DNA of 64,000 bases from Zhuqueibacter pondensis (GCA_034505955.1 JAPDQK010000001.1:62001-126000); one strand, 5' to 3'. Positions 51,183 to 59,682 are shown, numbered from the stretch's first letter. The notes: generated by a model not told the origin, from the sequence alone. Program-made: numbers and translations.

Positions 51183-52664
51183 ATGTATTCTACTGCCAAA
51201 CAACATCTCCATCGTATAGCTTTTTTCGTATTTTTCATCGCGTCGTTCCTGGGTTTCTCCACAATGACAACGAAGAGCAAAATTCATAACGCTGATGCTT
51301 CTGCAACCGGTCAATGGAGCAAAGCCAAAGTTTATGTCACCGCGAAAGCGACGAATGATCGGATCACAAAAAAAGAGCCACTGACTTTTGTCTCACTCGA
51401 GCAATCGGACGAACACACCCCGACCATTATCATCGACAAGGACAAAACGTTTCAAACTCTCGTTGGCATCGGCGGCGCGCTGACGGATGCCTCGGCTGAG
51501 ACTTTTTACAAATTGCCGGTGAAGCAGCAACAGGAAATTCTCACCGCTTTTTTTGATAAAGAGAAAGGCAATGGCTTTTCGCTTTGTCGCACCAATATTC
51601 ACAGTTGTGATTTTTCCAGCGCCAGCTACACCTATGCGGAAGTTCCCGGTGATACAGGTTTGAAGCACTTCAGCATCGCGCCGGATTTGAAATACAAAAT
51701 TCCTTTCATCAAAGCTGCCTTCGCGAAAGCCGGCAATGATCTCAAATTGTTTGCCTCTCCCTGGAGCCCGCCGGCCTGGATGAAAACCAACAACGACATG
51801 CTGCACGGCGGCAAATTGCGGCCAGAATACAATCAGACCTGGGCGAATTATTTTGTCCGCTTTGTCAAAGAGTTTGAGAAAGCTGGAGTGCCGGTGTGGG
51901 GATTGACCGTGCAAAACGAGCCGATGGCCGTGCAAACCTGGGAATCGTGCATCTTCACCGCGGCGGAAGAACGGGATTTTGTGAAATACCATCTGGGGCC
52001 GGCATTGGAGCGCGCCGGATTATCTCGCCTCAAGCTGATGATCTGGGATCATAATCGCGGCATCATGTATCAACGGGCAAAAGTCGTATACGATGATCCC
52101 GTGGCGTCAAAATATGTGTGGGGCACAGCCTTTCACTGGTACGTTGGAGACCATTTCGATAACGTCAGACTGGTTCACGATGCCTATCCGGACAAGGAAC
52201 TGGTCTTCACCGAAGGCACCGAGGCCAATTTCGATGCGAACAAGGTAAAAGACTGGCAATGGGGCGAGTTCTTCGGCAAGTCGATCATCATGGATTTGAA
52301 CAACTGGGCTTCCGGTTGGGTGGCCTGGAATGTCATTCTCGATGAGCGCGGCGGCCCGAATCACGTCGGGAATTTTTGCATGGCGCCGATCATCTGCAAC
52401 ACCAAAACCGGCGAGCTGACGTACATGAATTCGTTTTACTATCTCGGACACTTCTCGAAATTCCTCCGACCAGGTGCGAAGCGAATCATCTGTTCTTCCA
52501 ATCACGATGATCTTCTCGCAACAGCATTTCTCAATCCCGACGGAAAAATCGCCGTAGTGGTGATGAATCAAACCGAAAAGGACATCGAATTTCATACCTG
52601 GATTGAAAACCGTGCGGTGAAAACGAACAGCCCGGCGCATTCGATCGTCACGCTGGTTTTTTAA
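51183..52664 (+). CDS. GH30 family glycosidase (glucosylceramidase-like), exported
   Basis: Protein of 493 residues with a signal or anchor segment (IAFFVFFIASFLGFSTMT). The GH30 TIM barrel shows GIGGALTDASAETFYKLPVK, NGFSLCRTNIHSCDFSSASY, FASPWSPPAWMKTNNDM, LTVQNEPMAVQTWESC (acid/base Glu246) and KELVFTEGTEANFD (nucleophile Glu344), followed by the C-terminal beta domain (VVVMNQTEKDIEFH). The pattern fits subfamily GH30_1-like members, which cleave beta-glucosyl or beta-xylosyl groups, or subgroup 3 beta-1,6-glucanases. The exact specificity cannot be read. It has no T9SS sorting domain, unlike GH12, so it is probably periplasmic. A LacI regulator gene follows 61 bases downstream. A fragment of a second copy is at 39818. 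Confidence 0.92.
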   Translation: MYSTAKQHLHRIAFFVFFIASFLGFSTMTTKSKIHNADASATGQWSKAKVYVTAKATNDRITKKEPLTFVSLEQSDEHTPTIIIDKDKTFQTLVGIGGALTDASAETFYKLPVKQQQEILTAFFDKEKGNGFSLCRTNIHSCDFSSASYTYAEVPGDTGLKHFSIAPDLKYKIPFIKAAFAKAGNDLKLFASPWSPPAWMKTNNDMLHGGKLRPEYNQTWANYFVRFVKEFEKAGVPVWGLTVQNEPMAVQTWESCIFTAAEERDFVKYHLGPALERAGLSRLKLMIWDHNRGIMYQRAKVVYDDPVASKYVWGTAFHWYVGDHFDNVRLVHDAYPDKELVFTEGTEANFDANKVKDWQWGEFFGKSIIMDLNNWASGWVAWNVILDERGGPNHVGNFCMAPIICNTKTGELTYMNSFYYLGHFSKFLRPGAKRIICSSNHDDLLATAFLNPDGKIAVVVMNQTEKDIEFHTWIENRAVKTNSPAHSIVTLVF

Positions 52665-52725
52665 TGAGAGGTTCAGACTTTCGTGAAAAACTCAATGTCA
52701 TAGATACGAAGTTTTTCGGGAGTAT

Positions 52726-53760
52726 ATGAGCAAGCCAATAACGCTTAAGCAAATTGCTGACGCCGTCAACACCTCTGTGAGCACGGTGTCCATGGCCTTG
52801 AGTGATCATCCGCACATCAGCCCCATGACCAAGGCCAAAATCCAGAAGGTGGCAAAGCGCATGGGCTACACGCCGAATCTGATAGCGCGCAAACTGTCTT
52901 CCCGCAAAAAACGGACGATCGGCCTGGTTATCCCGAAGGTGGCGCATCCATTTTTTTCGGAAGCGATTGAAGCGATTTATGACGAAGCCCATCATCGGGG
53001 CTATGATATCTTTATGATGGTATCCAGCGAGGATGCGAGCCTGGAAGCGAATCATATCAAGACACTACTGGGGCTTCAAGTGGATGGTTTCCTGATCTCA
53101 GTAACGGAAAAGACTACTGATACTTCGCCATTCGAATCGATACTGGCGAAGAATAAAAAGCTGATCTTTTTTGATCGTATTATCGAGGATGTGGGTTGCA
53201 GTAGTGTGGTCTGTGATAATTATCAAGGGTGCTATAATCTGGTTACTTTTGCTCTGGACCATGGCTATACCAGGCTTGGTCATATTGCCGGCTATTCAAA
53301 CATTTATATCGGTCGAGAGCGACGCCGCGGTTTCGAACAGGCATTGCGGGATCGGAATATTCCCATCAATCCGCATTGGATCGTGGAAGGTGGATTCGAT
53401 CAGAGTGATGGTTATACCGGTTTCATGAAGTTGTACGAACGTGGACCGCTTCCACAGCTCATTTGTACCGTTAGCTTTGCTGCCGCCCTCGGATGCTTGA
53501 GCGCGATTCAGCAGCTTGGGCTGTCCATACCGGAGGATATCGACATCATTTCTTTTGGCGACAGCTCTTACAATCGTCACATGAAACCCGCATTAACCGC
53601 CGTTCACCTGGATGCCCCAACAATCGGGAGGAAGGCTGTCAGCTTGCTCATCGACCTGCTAAACAATGCAGACCAGACAAGCCAAAAAATCGTCGTTCCA
53701 ACGCGGTTGGTGATCAATGAAACCGGACGGGGGCCCATCCGGACGGTATCCCCTCGGTGA
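52726..53760 (+). CDS. LacI-family transcriptional regulator 2
   Basis: Protein of 344 residues. The DNA-binding domain is ITLKQIADAVNTSVSTVSMA with the hinge GYTPNLIARKLSSRK. The sensor domain includes TIGLVIPKVAHPFFSEAIEA, DGFLISVTEKTTD, GHIAGYSNIYIGRERRRGFE and DIDIISFGDSSYNRHMKPAL. It is read in the same direction as the GH30 gene and 61 bases after it, so it probably belongs to that transcript and may regulate it or the glycosidases nearby. It is not a close copy of the first LacI regulator; the two likely sense different sugars. Confidence 0.92.
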   Translation: MSKPITLKQIADAVNTSVSTVSMALSDHPHISPMTKAKIQKVAKRMGYTPNLIARKLSSRKKRTIGLVIPKVAHPFFSEAIEAIYDEAHHRGYDIFMMVSSEDASLEANHIKTLLGLQVDGFLISVTEKTTDTSPFESILAKNKKLIFFDRIIEDVGCSSVVCDNYQGCYNLVTFALDHGYTRLGHIAGYSNIYIGRERRRGFEQALRDRNIPINPHWIVEGGFDQSDGYTGFMKLYERGPLPQLICTVSFAAALGCLSAIQQLGLSIPEDIDIISFGDSSYNRHMKPALTAVHLDAPTIGRKAVSLLIDLLNNADQTSQKIVVPTRLVINETGRGPIRTVSPR

Positions 53761-53768
53761 ACCCATCT

Positions 53769-53949
53769 TGAAGCAGCCGGGCAAGGAGTTGATTGAAGAA
53801 GAGTTTTTCAGTACTGTTGTCGCAGAGTTCGGCGACATGTGAATGTGGATGGCCGGCAACGCGGTTGAAGATATTTTCGAGATAGACAAAAGGCTTCGCC
53901 GCGCATATACTTCTGTTGTACGCACCCCCCAAGATGTCAACACCGGATG
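53769..53949 (+). pseudogene. Possible coding remnant with in-frame stop, family unknown
   Basis: One frame reads LKQPGKELIEEEFFSTVVAE, FGDM, a TGA, then MWMAGNAVEDIFEIDKRLRR and AYTSVVRTPQDVNTG before the next stop. Composition is protein-like on both sides of the stop, which suggests a fragment of a decayed gene. I cannot name it. It stands in the spacer between the convergent LacI and FecR genes. Confidence 0.3.
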
Positions 53950-54023
53950 ATCTTGTTTTCAGACCCTTCTATTTTGGTAAGAGCAATATTATCTCTGTTG
54001 GTCTGGAGACTTCGTTTGCCTGC

Positions 54024-55046
54024 TTAATAATCAGAAATGACATATCTGTCCGCTTCCTTGGTATATTGCAAATTCAACGCCAGACAAATGGAGGTGAGCA
54101 CAGATTCAATCGGTTTGTGGCGAAATGACCCGGTAATGGTAGCCTGGCCAAGGGCAGGATTTGACAACTCAATCGAAATATTGTAAACTCGCTGCAGCTC
54201 GGCGATGACTTCAGCAAGCGGGGTTTGATCGAAGACGATCATTCCTTCCAGCCATCCCAGCAAGTGCTCGGCATCAACCATTCTCGGTGGTTCGGGATTT
54301 TCTTTTCGCCGGCAGACGCTCATTTGATTTGCTGCTAATGTGACTGCCGTTTCCGGCGGCGCTTCCAAAGCGCGCAGCGATACACGGCCTTCCCGTACGG
54401 TCACGCGCGTCTGTTCGTGACGCGCCCAAATTCCAAATTTCGTTCCCAAGACGCGGATTTGGGCATTGCTGGTGTTTACCAAAAATGGACGTTTGTCGTG
54501 AATGATTTCAAAATAGGCCTCACCGGAAAGGATGACGCGCCGAGCCGTGTCGGCAAAATTTCTTGGAAATTGGATTTCGCTGCCGCTATTCAAGCGTACC
54601 ATGGAGCCATCCGGCAATTCCAGGCTTTCTTGCCGGGCATGTGCCGTCGCCACGGTCTTGAGCCTGTCACTTTTTTGCAGTGCTTGATGGAGAATTGCAC
54701 TCAGTGCCAACAGAATCGCTGCCGCAGCAGCCCAAACATACCGATCGCTCCAGGACAATCTTTGTGAAGCGCCTCGCAGCGGCTTCTTCATTGCTAAAAT
54801 TTTTGCCCGCGGCTGCTCCTGCGGGAGACCAAGCTTGGCTGCCAGCTCCGACCAGGATTGACTGACATCTGGAATGGGCGGCGATTTTCCCGGTTCAGCG
54901 CCAGACCAAATTTTTTCAAGTTCGGCAAACAAGCGCTGATTTTCCGGAGAAGCTCGCCGCCATGCTTCGAGCCTGACTTGTTCATCCGCGGTTGCTTCGC
55001 CGGAGAAATAACGCGTGAGCAATTCGTGGTGATCAATATGATTCAT
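54024..55046 (-). CDS. FecR-family anti-sigma/transmembrane signal protein with DUF4974
   Basis: Protein of 340 residues. The cytoplasmic N-terminus (HELLTRYFSGEATADEQVRL, EAWRRASPENQRLF) is the anti-sigma part. A membrane helix lies at about 108-128 (YVWAAAAAILLALSAILHQA). The periplasmic FecR domain includes QESLELPDGSMVRLNSGSEI, RRVILSGEAYFEI and RVLGTKFGIWA. A C-terminal DUF4974 domain (FDQTPLAEVIAELQRVYNIS, IESVLTSICLALNLQY) can contact a TonB-dependent receptor's signalling domain. In the known scheme FecR passes a ligand signal from a receptor to an ECF sigma factor. The sigma gene lies two genes upstream on the same strand. Neither receptor in this window has an obvious extra signalling domain, so the partner is uncertain. 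Confidence 0.9.
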   Translation of the reverse strand: MNHIDHHELLTRYFSGEATADEQVRLEAWRRASPENQRLFAELEKIWSGAEPGKSPPIPDVSQSWSELAAKLGLPQEQPRAKILAMKKPLRGASQRLSWSDRYVWAAAAAILLALSAILHQALQKSDRLKTVATAHARQESLELPDGSMVRLNSGSEIQFPRNFADTARRVILSGEAYFEIIHDKRPFLVNTSNAQIRVLGTKFGIWARHEQTRVTVREGRVSLRALEAPPETAVTLAANQMSVCRRKENPEPPRMVDAEHLLGWLEGMIVFDQTPLAEVIAELQRVYNISIELSNPALGQATITGSFRHKPIESVLTSICLALNLQYTKEADRYVISDY

Positions 55047-55135
55047 GACCTCAACTTGCGATTAGTATCAAACGGTCATTGTGATTTCGCTTAAATTGAC
55101 AATTTGATTTTTTTATCATCATACTGAAATGAAGT

Positions 55136-55190
55136 TTGAGTGTACCGGCAGTCAATTCGAATTTTCATTTGATCCGGCCAGTACACTCAA
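55136..55190. repeat. Inverted repeat between lipoprotein and FecR genes
   Basis: TTGAGTGTAC (55136-55145) pairs exactly with GTACACTCAA (55181-55190), with further partial pairing inside (CCGGC/CCGGCC). It lies in the 168-base minus-strand spacer. No T-run follows, so it may be an mRNA-processing or attenuation structure rather than a terminator. Confidence 0.55.
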
Positions 55191-55214
55191 GTTTACGCAA
55201 GCGAACCGGCGAGT

Positions 55215-56192
55215 TTACTTGATGATCAACAGCACGTTGTCATCGCCGTCGGCGCTGATGAGAATCTTCCCGAGCTTGGCGTCGGTGATTTCTTTGTGCA
55301 TGCCCTGCGACAGATGCAAGCTGAGCGCTGTCGCATTGGACTGGCCCACCAAGTCTTGCAGCGTTTGCGTTGAGATTGTATAGCTGCCATCCGCGGCATT
55401 GAGCTTTTGAAAAATCGGCTCCACCGGCTGACCGCCGCCGAAGTGTCCGCGCTTCATCTTCCTCACCGGCGCCAACACCAACACCATGTCATTCGCCGCC
55501 GCATCGCCTTCCCATGTGATCGTGAGATCTTTGGTAACATCGATCGAATCCCTGTCCGCCGGTCCGGTGATCTGTACCAGCTTGGCAGGGGCATTGATAT
55601 CCAGCGTCATCGCCGCGACTTTATCCGATCCGGTGACAACAAATTGATAAACACCGCTGCCGACAAACGGAATATTGACAATTGTCAATGGGTTACTAAT
55701 GGGCCCACCATGTCCGCCACGCGGCCCGCCCTTTCCACCGTTATGTCCCTTCGGTCCGCCATGCGGAGCGCCAAACATGCCATAGCGCACGCCGAATAAA
55801 GTACTCACGAATTTGGAAAGGTCGAATGTATCCGCGCCGCTCACAACCGAAACCATCCCCATATCCAATCCCACGGCATTGCGCTCGCGCAAGGTTGCGG
55901 GTTTTTCATACGCGACCGCTGAGGCGTGTCCACGTACGGTATCGCTTCTCTGAAAATGTTTCGGGCCCTTGCTCCAGTGCAACACGAAGAAAGCGTTGGC
56001 GCTATCCGTATTGGCGCCGGCAGATTTGAGCAGACTCCTCTGATTGTGCAACGTGGCGACATCAAAGCTCTCGGACAGACTCAGTGATTCCTCCGCTGCG
56101 GAATTGGGTCCGTTCAACGACTCGCAGCCGACAAGAATCATTCCCGCACCGGCGAGCAGTGCCAGCAATGAGGCAAAAATGCGCTTCATCAT
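55215..56192 (-). CDS. Lipoprotein of unknown function with Gly/His-rich linker
   Basis: ATG 56192 has AGGAGG 7 bases upstream and opens a lipoprotein signal (MMKRIFASLLALLAGAGMIL, lipobox LVGC), giving 325 residues. The middle contains a Gly/His/Lys/Pro-rich stretch (about 150-176: MFGAPHGGPKGHNGGKGGPR, GGHGGP). The second half has beta-type repeats: VPFVGSGVYQFVVTGSDKVA, then ITGPADRDSIDVTKDLTITW, which resemble Ig-like folds. The His-rich segment could bind divalent metals. It lies between the ECF sigma and FecR genes and is probably co-transcribed, which is unusual because those two normally adjoin. No known family recognised. Confidence 0.75.
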   Translation of the reverse strand: MMKRIFASLLALLAGAGMILVGCESLNGPNSAAEESLSLSESFDVATLHNQRSLLKSAGANTDSANAFFVLHWSKGPKHFQRSDTVRGHASAVAYEKPATLRERNAVGLDMGMVSVVSGADTFDLSKFVSTLFGVRYGMFGAPHGGPKGHNGGKGGPRGGHGGPISNPLTIVNIPFVGSGVYQFVVTGSDKVAAMTLDINAPAKLVQITGPADRDSIDVTKDLTITWEGDAAANDMVLVLAPVRKMKRGHFGGGQPVEPIFQKLNAADGSYTISTQTLQDLVGQSNATALSLHLSQGMHKEITDAKLGKILISADGDDNVLLIIK

Positions 56193-56374
56193 TACAATAC
56201 CTCCTGGTAATTGATTTTTACCGAATGCATCATGTTGTTTTCGGCAGCACAATTCAAACGCTGTTTCAAATCATATCCGGGATTCATGATTTGTTGATTC
56301 TGTTCGTTTGTGCTTGCTGTAATCTAATACGATACATCCTGCAAAAACCCTATCTGCGCATGAGAATCTTCGCC

Positions 56375-56974
56375 TCAAATTCGACCACTGAAGAAGAACT
56401 CCCACTGCGACAACAACAAAAGTAATCCACTCCCAAGAAACGGTGCGAGCTTCTCGCGGAGAATTTTCAACGCCTTGCTCATCCGCGCTTCGACGGTTTT
56501 CACGGAAATATCCAGCGCCGCCGCGATTTCCGCATATTTGAACCCATCGAAGCGATTCATCGTGAAGACCAGCCGGATCGGCTCGGGAAGATTTTTGATC
56601 GCATCTTCGATTTTATCGCGGAGCTCGAACGGCTCATCTGCCGAATAAGAGGGCGCGATTTCAGGATGCGCTTCCAAAGAGTCCAGTCGTTGCTTGTTCT
56701 GCCGGCGATGATCGATGACCAGGTTGTAGCCGATGCGATACAGATACGATTTGATGGGTTGATGGGGATCGAGATGCTCACGGTTGTTCCAGATGCGGCT
56801 AAAAACTTCCTGCACGCAGTCCTTGGACAGCTCGGCATCGCTGGTCAGCCGCCATAAAAAACGGAACAGCGCTTCAAAATAGCGAAAATAAAGAGTTTTA
56901 AACGCGGCGTGATCCGAAACCTTGATCGCAGCCGTCAATTCGGCATCAGGGGTGTCGGCAGGGAAATCTCTCAT
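56375..56974 (-). CDS. ECF-type RNA polymerase sigma factor
   Basis: Protein of 199 residues. Region 2 is visible as FKTLYFRYFEALFRFLWRLT, DCVQEVFSRIWNNREHLDP and IKSYLYRIGYNLVIDHRRQN. Region 4 is IEDAIKNLPEPIRLVFTMNR, FDGFKYAEIAAALDISVKTV and EARMSKALKILREKL. The tail (FLGSGLLLLLSQWEFFF) is strikingly hydrophobic, as in some Bacteroidota ECF factors, and could touch the membrane or the anti-sigma protein. It is the first gene of the minus-strand set sigma, lipoprotein, FecR. It faces a divergent Spy/CpxP-like gene 187 bases away, which it may also control. Confidence 0.93.
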   Translation of the reverse strand: MRDFPADTPDAELTAAIKVSDHAAFKTLYFRYFEALFRFLWRLTSDAELSKDCVQEVFSRIWNNREHLDPHQPIKSYLYRIGYNLVIDHRRQNKQRLDSLEAHPEIAPSYSADEPFELRDKIEDAIKNLPEPIRLVFTMNRFDGFKYAEIAAALDISVKTVEARMSKALKILREKLAPFLGSGLLLLLSQWEFFFSGRI

Positions 56975-57161
56975 TATAGTTCAATCTAATTTATTTTTTC
57001 GATCCCCGCAACTGATAACTTGCTTATTCTAGAAAAAATTTCCAACTTTTTTCGTTTAGCCACGTCTGATGAGATGAAAAGCAAACAAAAGAGCCGGCTC
57101 TGAAATTCGGAGCCGCTTCGAATTCGTAAACGACAAAAATCCAATGATAAGGAGATCAATC

Positions 57162-57698
57162 ATGAAACGCTTTTCTTTGTCTTTCATCACCGGCTGTGCT
57201 GTTATCGTGCTCACGGCCGGCCTGGCGATGGCTCAGCCTCGCGGCATCATGAAGCAACGCGCCGCTGGTGAGCAGATGCGCCAGCCCCTGTGGGAGCAGC
57301 TTGGCCTCACTGAGCAGCAGAAAGAACAAATCCGGCAAATTATGCTGGACACCCGCAAGAAAAACATCGACGTCGAAGCCAAGCAAAAGCTCGCCCGCCT
57401 GGAGCTGCACGAGCTGATGGCTGCCGATACGCCGGATCAGAGCAAGATCAATGCGAAGGTTACGGAATTGAGCAAATTTCACGAAACCCTCATGCGCAAT
57501 CGGATTGAGTCGCAGCTGGCGATTCAAAAAGTATTGACCCCCGAACAGCGCAAGAAGGCGAAAGAGCTGCGTCCCTTCGGACTTTTCCCTGGCGGTATGC
57601 GTCACCTCGGCGCTGGCCCGGGCATGATGCGTCACGGCGGTTTCGGACACGGGCCAGGTTGGGATATCGCGCCGGAACAGCCAGAACTCGATGAATAA
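57162..57698 (+). CDS. Spy/CpxP-like periplasmic protein
   Basis: ATG 57162 has AAGGAG 8 bases upstream; an in-frame start at 57144 lies in the ribosome-binding region. The 178-residue product has a signal peptide (…VLTAGLAMAQ) and a helical core: LGLTEQQKEQIRQIMLDTRK, LHELMAADTPDQSKINAKVT, and IQKVLTPEQRKKAKEL. The LTxxQ-type motifs (LTEQQ, LTPEQ) mark the Spy/CpxP family of periplasmic chaperone and metal-stress sensors. The C-terminus is rich in Met, His and Gly (GGMRHLGAGPGMMRHGGFGH), a possible Cu, Zn or Ni site. It is divergent from the ECF sigma operon whose lipoprotein is also His-rich, suggesting a shared envelope or metal stress response (inference). Confidence 0.88.
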   Translation: MKRFSLSFITGCAVIVLTAGLAMAQPRGIMKQRAAGEQMRQPLWEQLGLTEQQKEQIRQIMLDTRKKNIDVEAKQKLARLELHELMAADTPDQSKINAKVTELSKFHETLMRNRIESQLAIQKVLTPEQRKKAKELRPFGLFPGGMRHLGAGPGMMRHGGFGHGPGWDIAPEQPELDE

Positions 57699-57778
57699 TT
57701 CTGAGCTGGCGCCGGTCAATCGTGAATGATTGGCTGCGCCCGTAGGGTGATCTACGACTCAGCACTTCTACATAAACA

Positions 57779-57830
57779 ACATGGGTTGCTTCGCCAACAG
57801 CAAGCGAGGCAACCCATGTGTATTTAAAAA
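57779..57830. terminator. Strong hairpin between convergent genes
   Basis: ACATGGGTTGCTTCGC (57779-57794) pairs with GCGAGGCAACCCATGT (57804-57819) with one mismatch region, loop of 9 bases. It lies between the Spy-like gene and the convergent MazF-like gene. A GTATTTAAAAAAA stretch follows on the plus strand. It probably ends transcription from one or both sides. Confidence 0.65.
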
Positions 57831-57871
57831 AAGTGGAAGGCGTTTAGCAGCAAAAGTTCGTAGAGTGGCGT

Positions 57872-58195
57872 TCAATAAGCATCTTCCAGATTGAGCGCGA
57901 GAACAACTTTCTCACTCAGCGTTTTCATCGTGGAATCATCGAGAGTGCCGATGAACTTTTCAAATCGCTGCTTTGATACGGTTTGCAAATCGTCAAGTTG
58001 GACAAAAGAAGGTTGGGGCAAATTCGCTTTTTGATCGATGTCAACTTCGGTAGGATAGCCTTTTCCGTGCGAGGTGATTTCGGCAACAGTAAGCTTGTTG
58101 ACATACGGGATCACACCGCTACGCGTGAGAATGACCACAGGGCGTTTTCCTGTCTTTGCTCCCAAGTCAACGACCCAAACTTCGCCGCGTTTCAT
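57872..58195 (-). CDS. MazF/PemK-family mRNA interferase toxin
   Basis: ATG 58195 overlaps the antitoxin stop as ATGA. The 107-residue protein opens MKRGEVWVVDLGAKTGKRPV, then VVILTRSGVIPYVNKLTVAE, with LPQPSFVQLDDLQTVSKQRF and FIGTLDDSTMKTLSEKVVLA. These are the standard blocks of the MazF/PemK fold (GEVW.VDL, KRP..I, QL..I.TV). The family cleaves mRNA at short motifs and inhibits growth unless its antitoxin binds it. Unlike the related gene at 2549-2897, it is intact. It is downstream of the ribbon-helix-helix antitoxin gene on the same strand. Confidence 0.92.
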   Translation of the reverse strand: MKRGEVWVVDLGAKTGKRPVVILTRSGVIPYVNKLTVAEITSHGKGYPTEVDIDQKANLPQPSFVQLDDLQTVSKQRFEKFIGTLDDSTMKTLSEKVVLALNLEDAY

Positions 58196-58425
58196 AATTC
58201 TGACCAAGCTTGTGCCTCAAGCCAGTCTTCGGCGCGGCTCGCCGTATCCGGATTATTTTTGAGCGCCGCAATCCATTCTTGCTCGAAATGCAGCGTTTCG
58301 CGTTTCTTAAGCCAGGCTGTGAGCGCTTCCCGCATAATCTGGGCCAAATCCAACCCGAGCGGTTTGCTGACCTTGTCAACCTCTGCCAGCAAATTTTCGT
58401 CAAGAGTCAATTGGACGTTGATCAT
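58192..58425 (-). CDS. Ribbon-helix-helix (MazE/CopG-like) antitoxin
   Basis: Start ATG 58425 gives 77 residues beginning MINVQLTLDENLLAEVDKVS, then KPLGLDLAQIMREALTAWLK, a ribbon-helix-helix DNA-binding domain. The acidic tail (ALKNNPDTASRAEDWLEAQA) would wrap the toxin. A start at 58467 would add 14 residues with no fit to the family. It overlaps the MazF-like gene by 4 bases (ATGA). It should neutralise the toxin and repress their common promoter. Confidence 0.9.
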   Translation of the reverse strand: MINVQLTLDENLLAEVDKVSKPLGLDLAQIMREALTAWLKKRETLHFEQEWIAALKNNPDTASRAEDWLEAQAWSEL

Positions 58426-58685
58426 GAAATTGTTCCGCCAGTTGTTTTGCAACAATTTGGTCTTCACTTTGATTGAAAGTTAGTAAAATTTTCTCTAAAA
58501 ATCAAGTTGTTCACCCCATAAAAACCTTCCGCCTGCGAGTGAAATTGCAGGATCAAATAGGAATTGATTCTCAGACTCAGGCCCGCAAATTTTCCATGAG
58601 TCGCCAGTAACAGTTGAAATTAACATAAATTTTTGCTATATTTTTAATATTAGACTTTGATCGCCAAATTCAACAGGAGAAGAGC

Positions 58686-58927
58686 ATGGAATACCAAAAT
58701 TTCATTATTCGTGATCCTCAAATTTGTGGTGGGCAACCTGTCATCAAAGGGACACGCGTCACTTTGCGGACGATTTTGGCCAGTCTTGCAGAAGGCGCGA
58801 CTATTGAGGAAATACTCGAGGATTTTCCCACTCTATATTGGAAGAAGATGTACGCGCGGTGATTGCGTTTGCTGCCATTTCCGCTGAAGAAGACTTGTCT
58901 CTACAAAATGTTCCGGCTATTTCATGA
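58686..58927 (+). pseudogene. DUF433 antitoxin, frameshifted
   Basis: Reads MEYQNFIIRDPQICGGQPVI, KGTRVTLRTILASLAEGATI and EEILEDFPTL, the DUF433 helix-turn-helix pattern. It then changes frame near 58834-58837 (TATA) and continues EEDVRAVIAFAAISAEEDLS up to TGA at 58927. Removing two bases (TA) gives one 80-codon gene. DUF433 proteins are antitoxin-like partners of DUF5615 PIN-like toxins. The stop overlaps the start of the toxin remnant as ATGA. Confidence 0.82.
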
Positions 58928-58962
58928 AGATCAAACTTGATGAGATTCTACCGATGTCATGA
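58924..58962 (+). pseudogene. Start of a DUF5615-like toxin, truncated
   Basis: Thirteen codons including the stop (MKIKLDEILPMS) match the typical N-terminus of DUF5615 PIN-like toxins (MKIKLDENLP). The frame then ends and no continuation is found before the next TA pair at 59079. The ATGA overlap with the DUF433 gene preserves the operon layout. It is a short relic, so the assignment rests on the N-terminus and on position. Confidence 0.6.
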
Positions 58963-59078
58963 GACGAATCCGTTAGCTATTTAAAACCGAAGATACAGAG
59001 CCATGGCAAAAGTTGCTTACCATGGTTACCGAACACAAGATCGGCAGTAGAGACGCAATATGAAAGGAGTCTTTAACG

Positions 59079-59318
59079 ATGAAGTGGCAAGAACGGATCA
59101 CTATTGATCCGTCCATTCTTGTTGGAAAACCGGTGATAAAAGGCACCCGCCTTGCTGTGGAGTTCATTGTTGATCTTCTCGCACAGGGATGGAGTGAGAC
59201 GGAAATCTTACGGAACTATCCTGGCCTAACCCATGAAGATATTCAGGCGTGCCTGCATTATGCCAGCGAAATCCTGCGAGCCGAGCGGGTCTATCCATTT
59301 GAGTTATTACCGGCCTGA
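59079..59318 (+). CDS. DUF433 antitoxin-like protein
   Basis: Intact 79-residue gene with AAAGGAG before ATG 59079. It reads MKWQERITIDPSILVGKPVI, KGTRLAVEFIVDLLAQGWSE, TEILRNYPGLTHEDIQACLH, the complete DUF433 domain with a helix-turn-helix. DUF433 genes are usually followed by DUF5615 PIN-like toxin genes, and here the next start codon comes directly after the stop. It is a diverged relative of the broken copy at 58686. It likely binds the toxin and the promoter. Confidence 0.9.
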   Translation: MKWQERITIDPSILVGKPVIKGTRLAVEFIVDLLAQGWSETEILRNYPGLTHEDIQACLHYASEILRAERVYPFELLPA

Positions 59319-59682
59319 ATGATGCGTTTATTGGCAAATAAAAACTTCCCTGGTGACGCTGTAACCGCGTTGCGCCAACACGGACATGATGTGGCTTGGA
59401 TACGAACCGATTCTCCAGGAATCAGCGATGTCGCAGTTCTTGAGCGTGCGCAGCGCGAGAATCGTGTCGTCGTTACATTCGACAAAGATTTTGGTGAGTT
59501 GGCATTTCGTCTCAGGCTTCCGGCATTAAGTGGAATTATTCTTTTCCGCATTTCACGGCCATCATCTCGGTACGTGGCGCAAGCAGCAGTGGCCGCTATC
59601 GCAAGCCGGACGGATTGGGCAGGACATTTTTACTGTGGTTGAAGATTATCGCATCCGCATTACACCGCTTCCGAAAAAATAA
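59319..59682 (+). pseudogene. DUF5615 PIN-like toxin with a late frameshift
   Basis: Starts at ATG 59319 (or 59322): MRLLANKNFPGDAVTALRQH, DVAWIRTDSPGISDVAVLER, VVTFDKDFGELAFR and SGIILFRISRPS, the Mut7-C/PIN-like fold with acidic residues D…D..F.E. In the present frame it stops at 59642 (…WAGHFYCG). Dropping one T from the T5 run at 59627-59631 gives the expected ending HFTVVEDYRIRITPLPKK with a stop at 59682. The truncated form loses about 13 C-terminal residues and might still be active. The first motif has LLANKNF where DENLP or DENF is usual, so a key Asp appears replaced. Confidence 0.8.
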
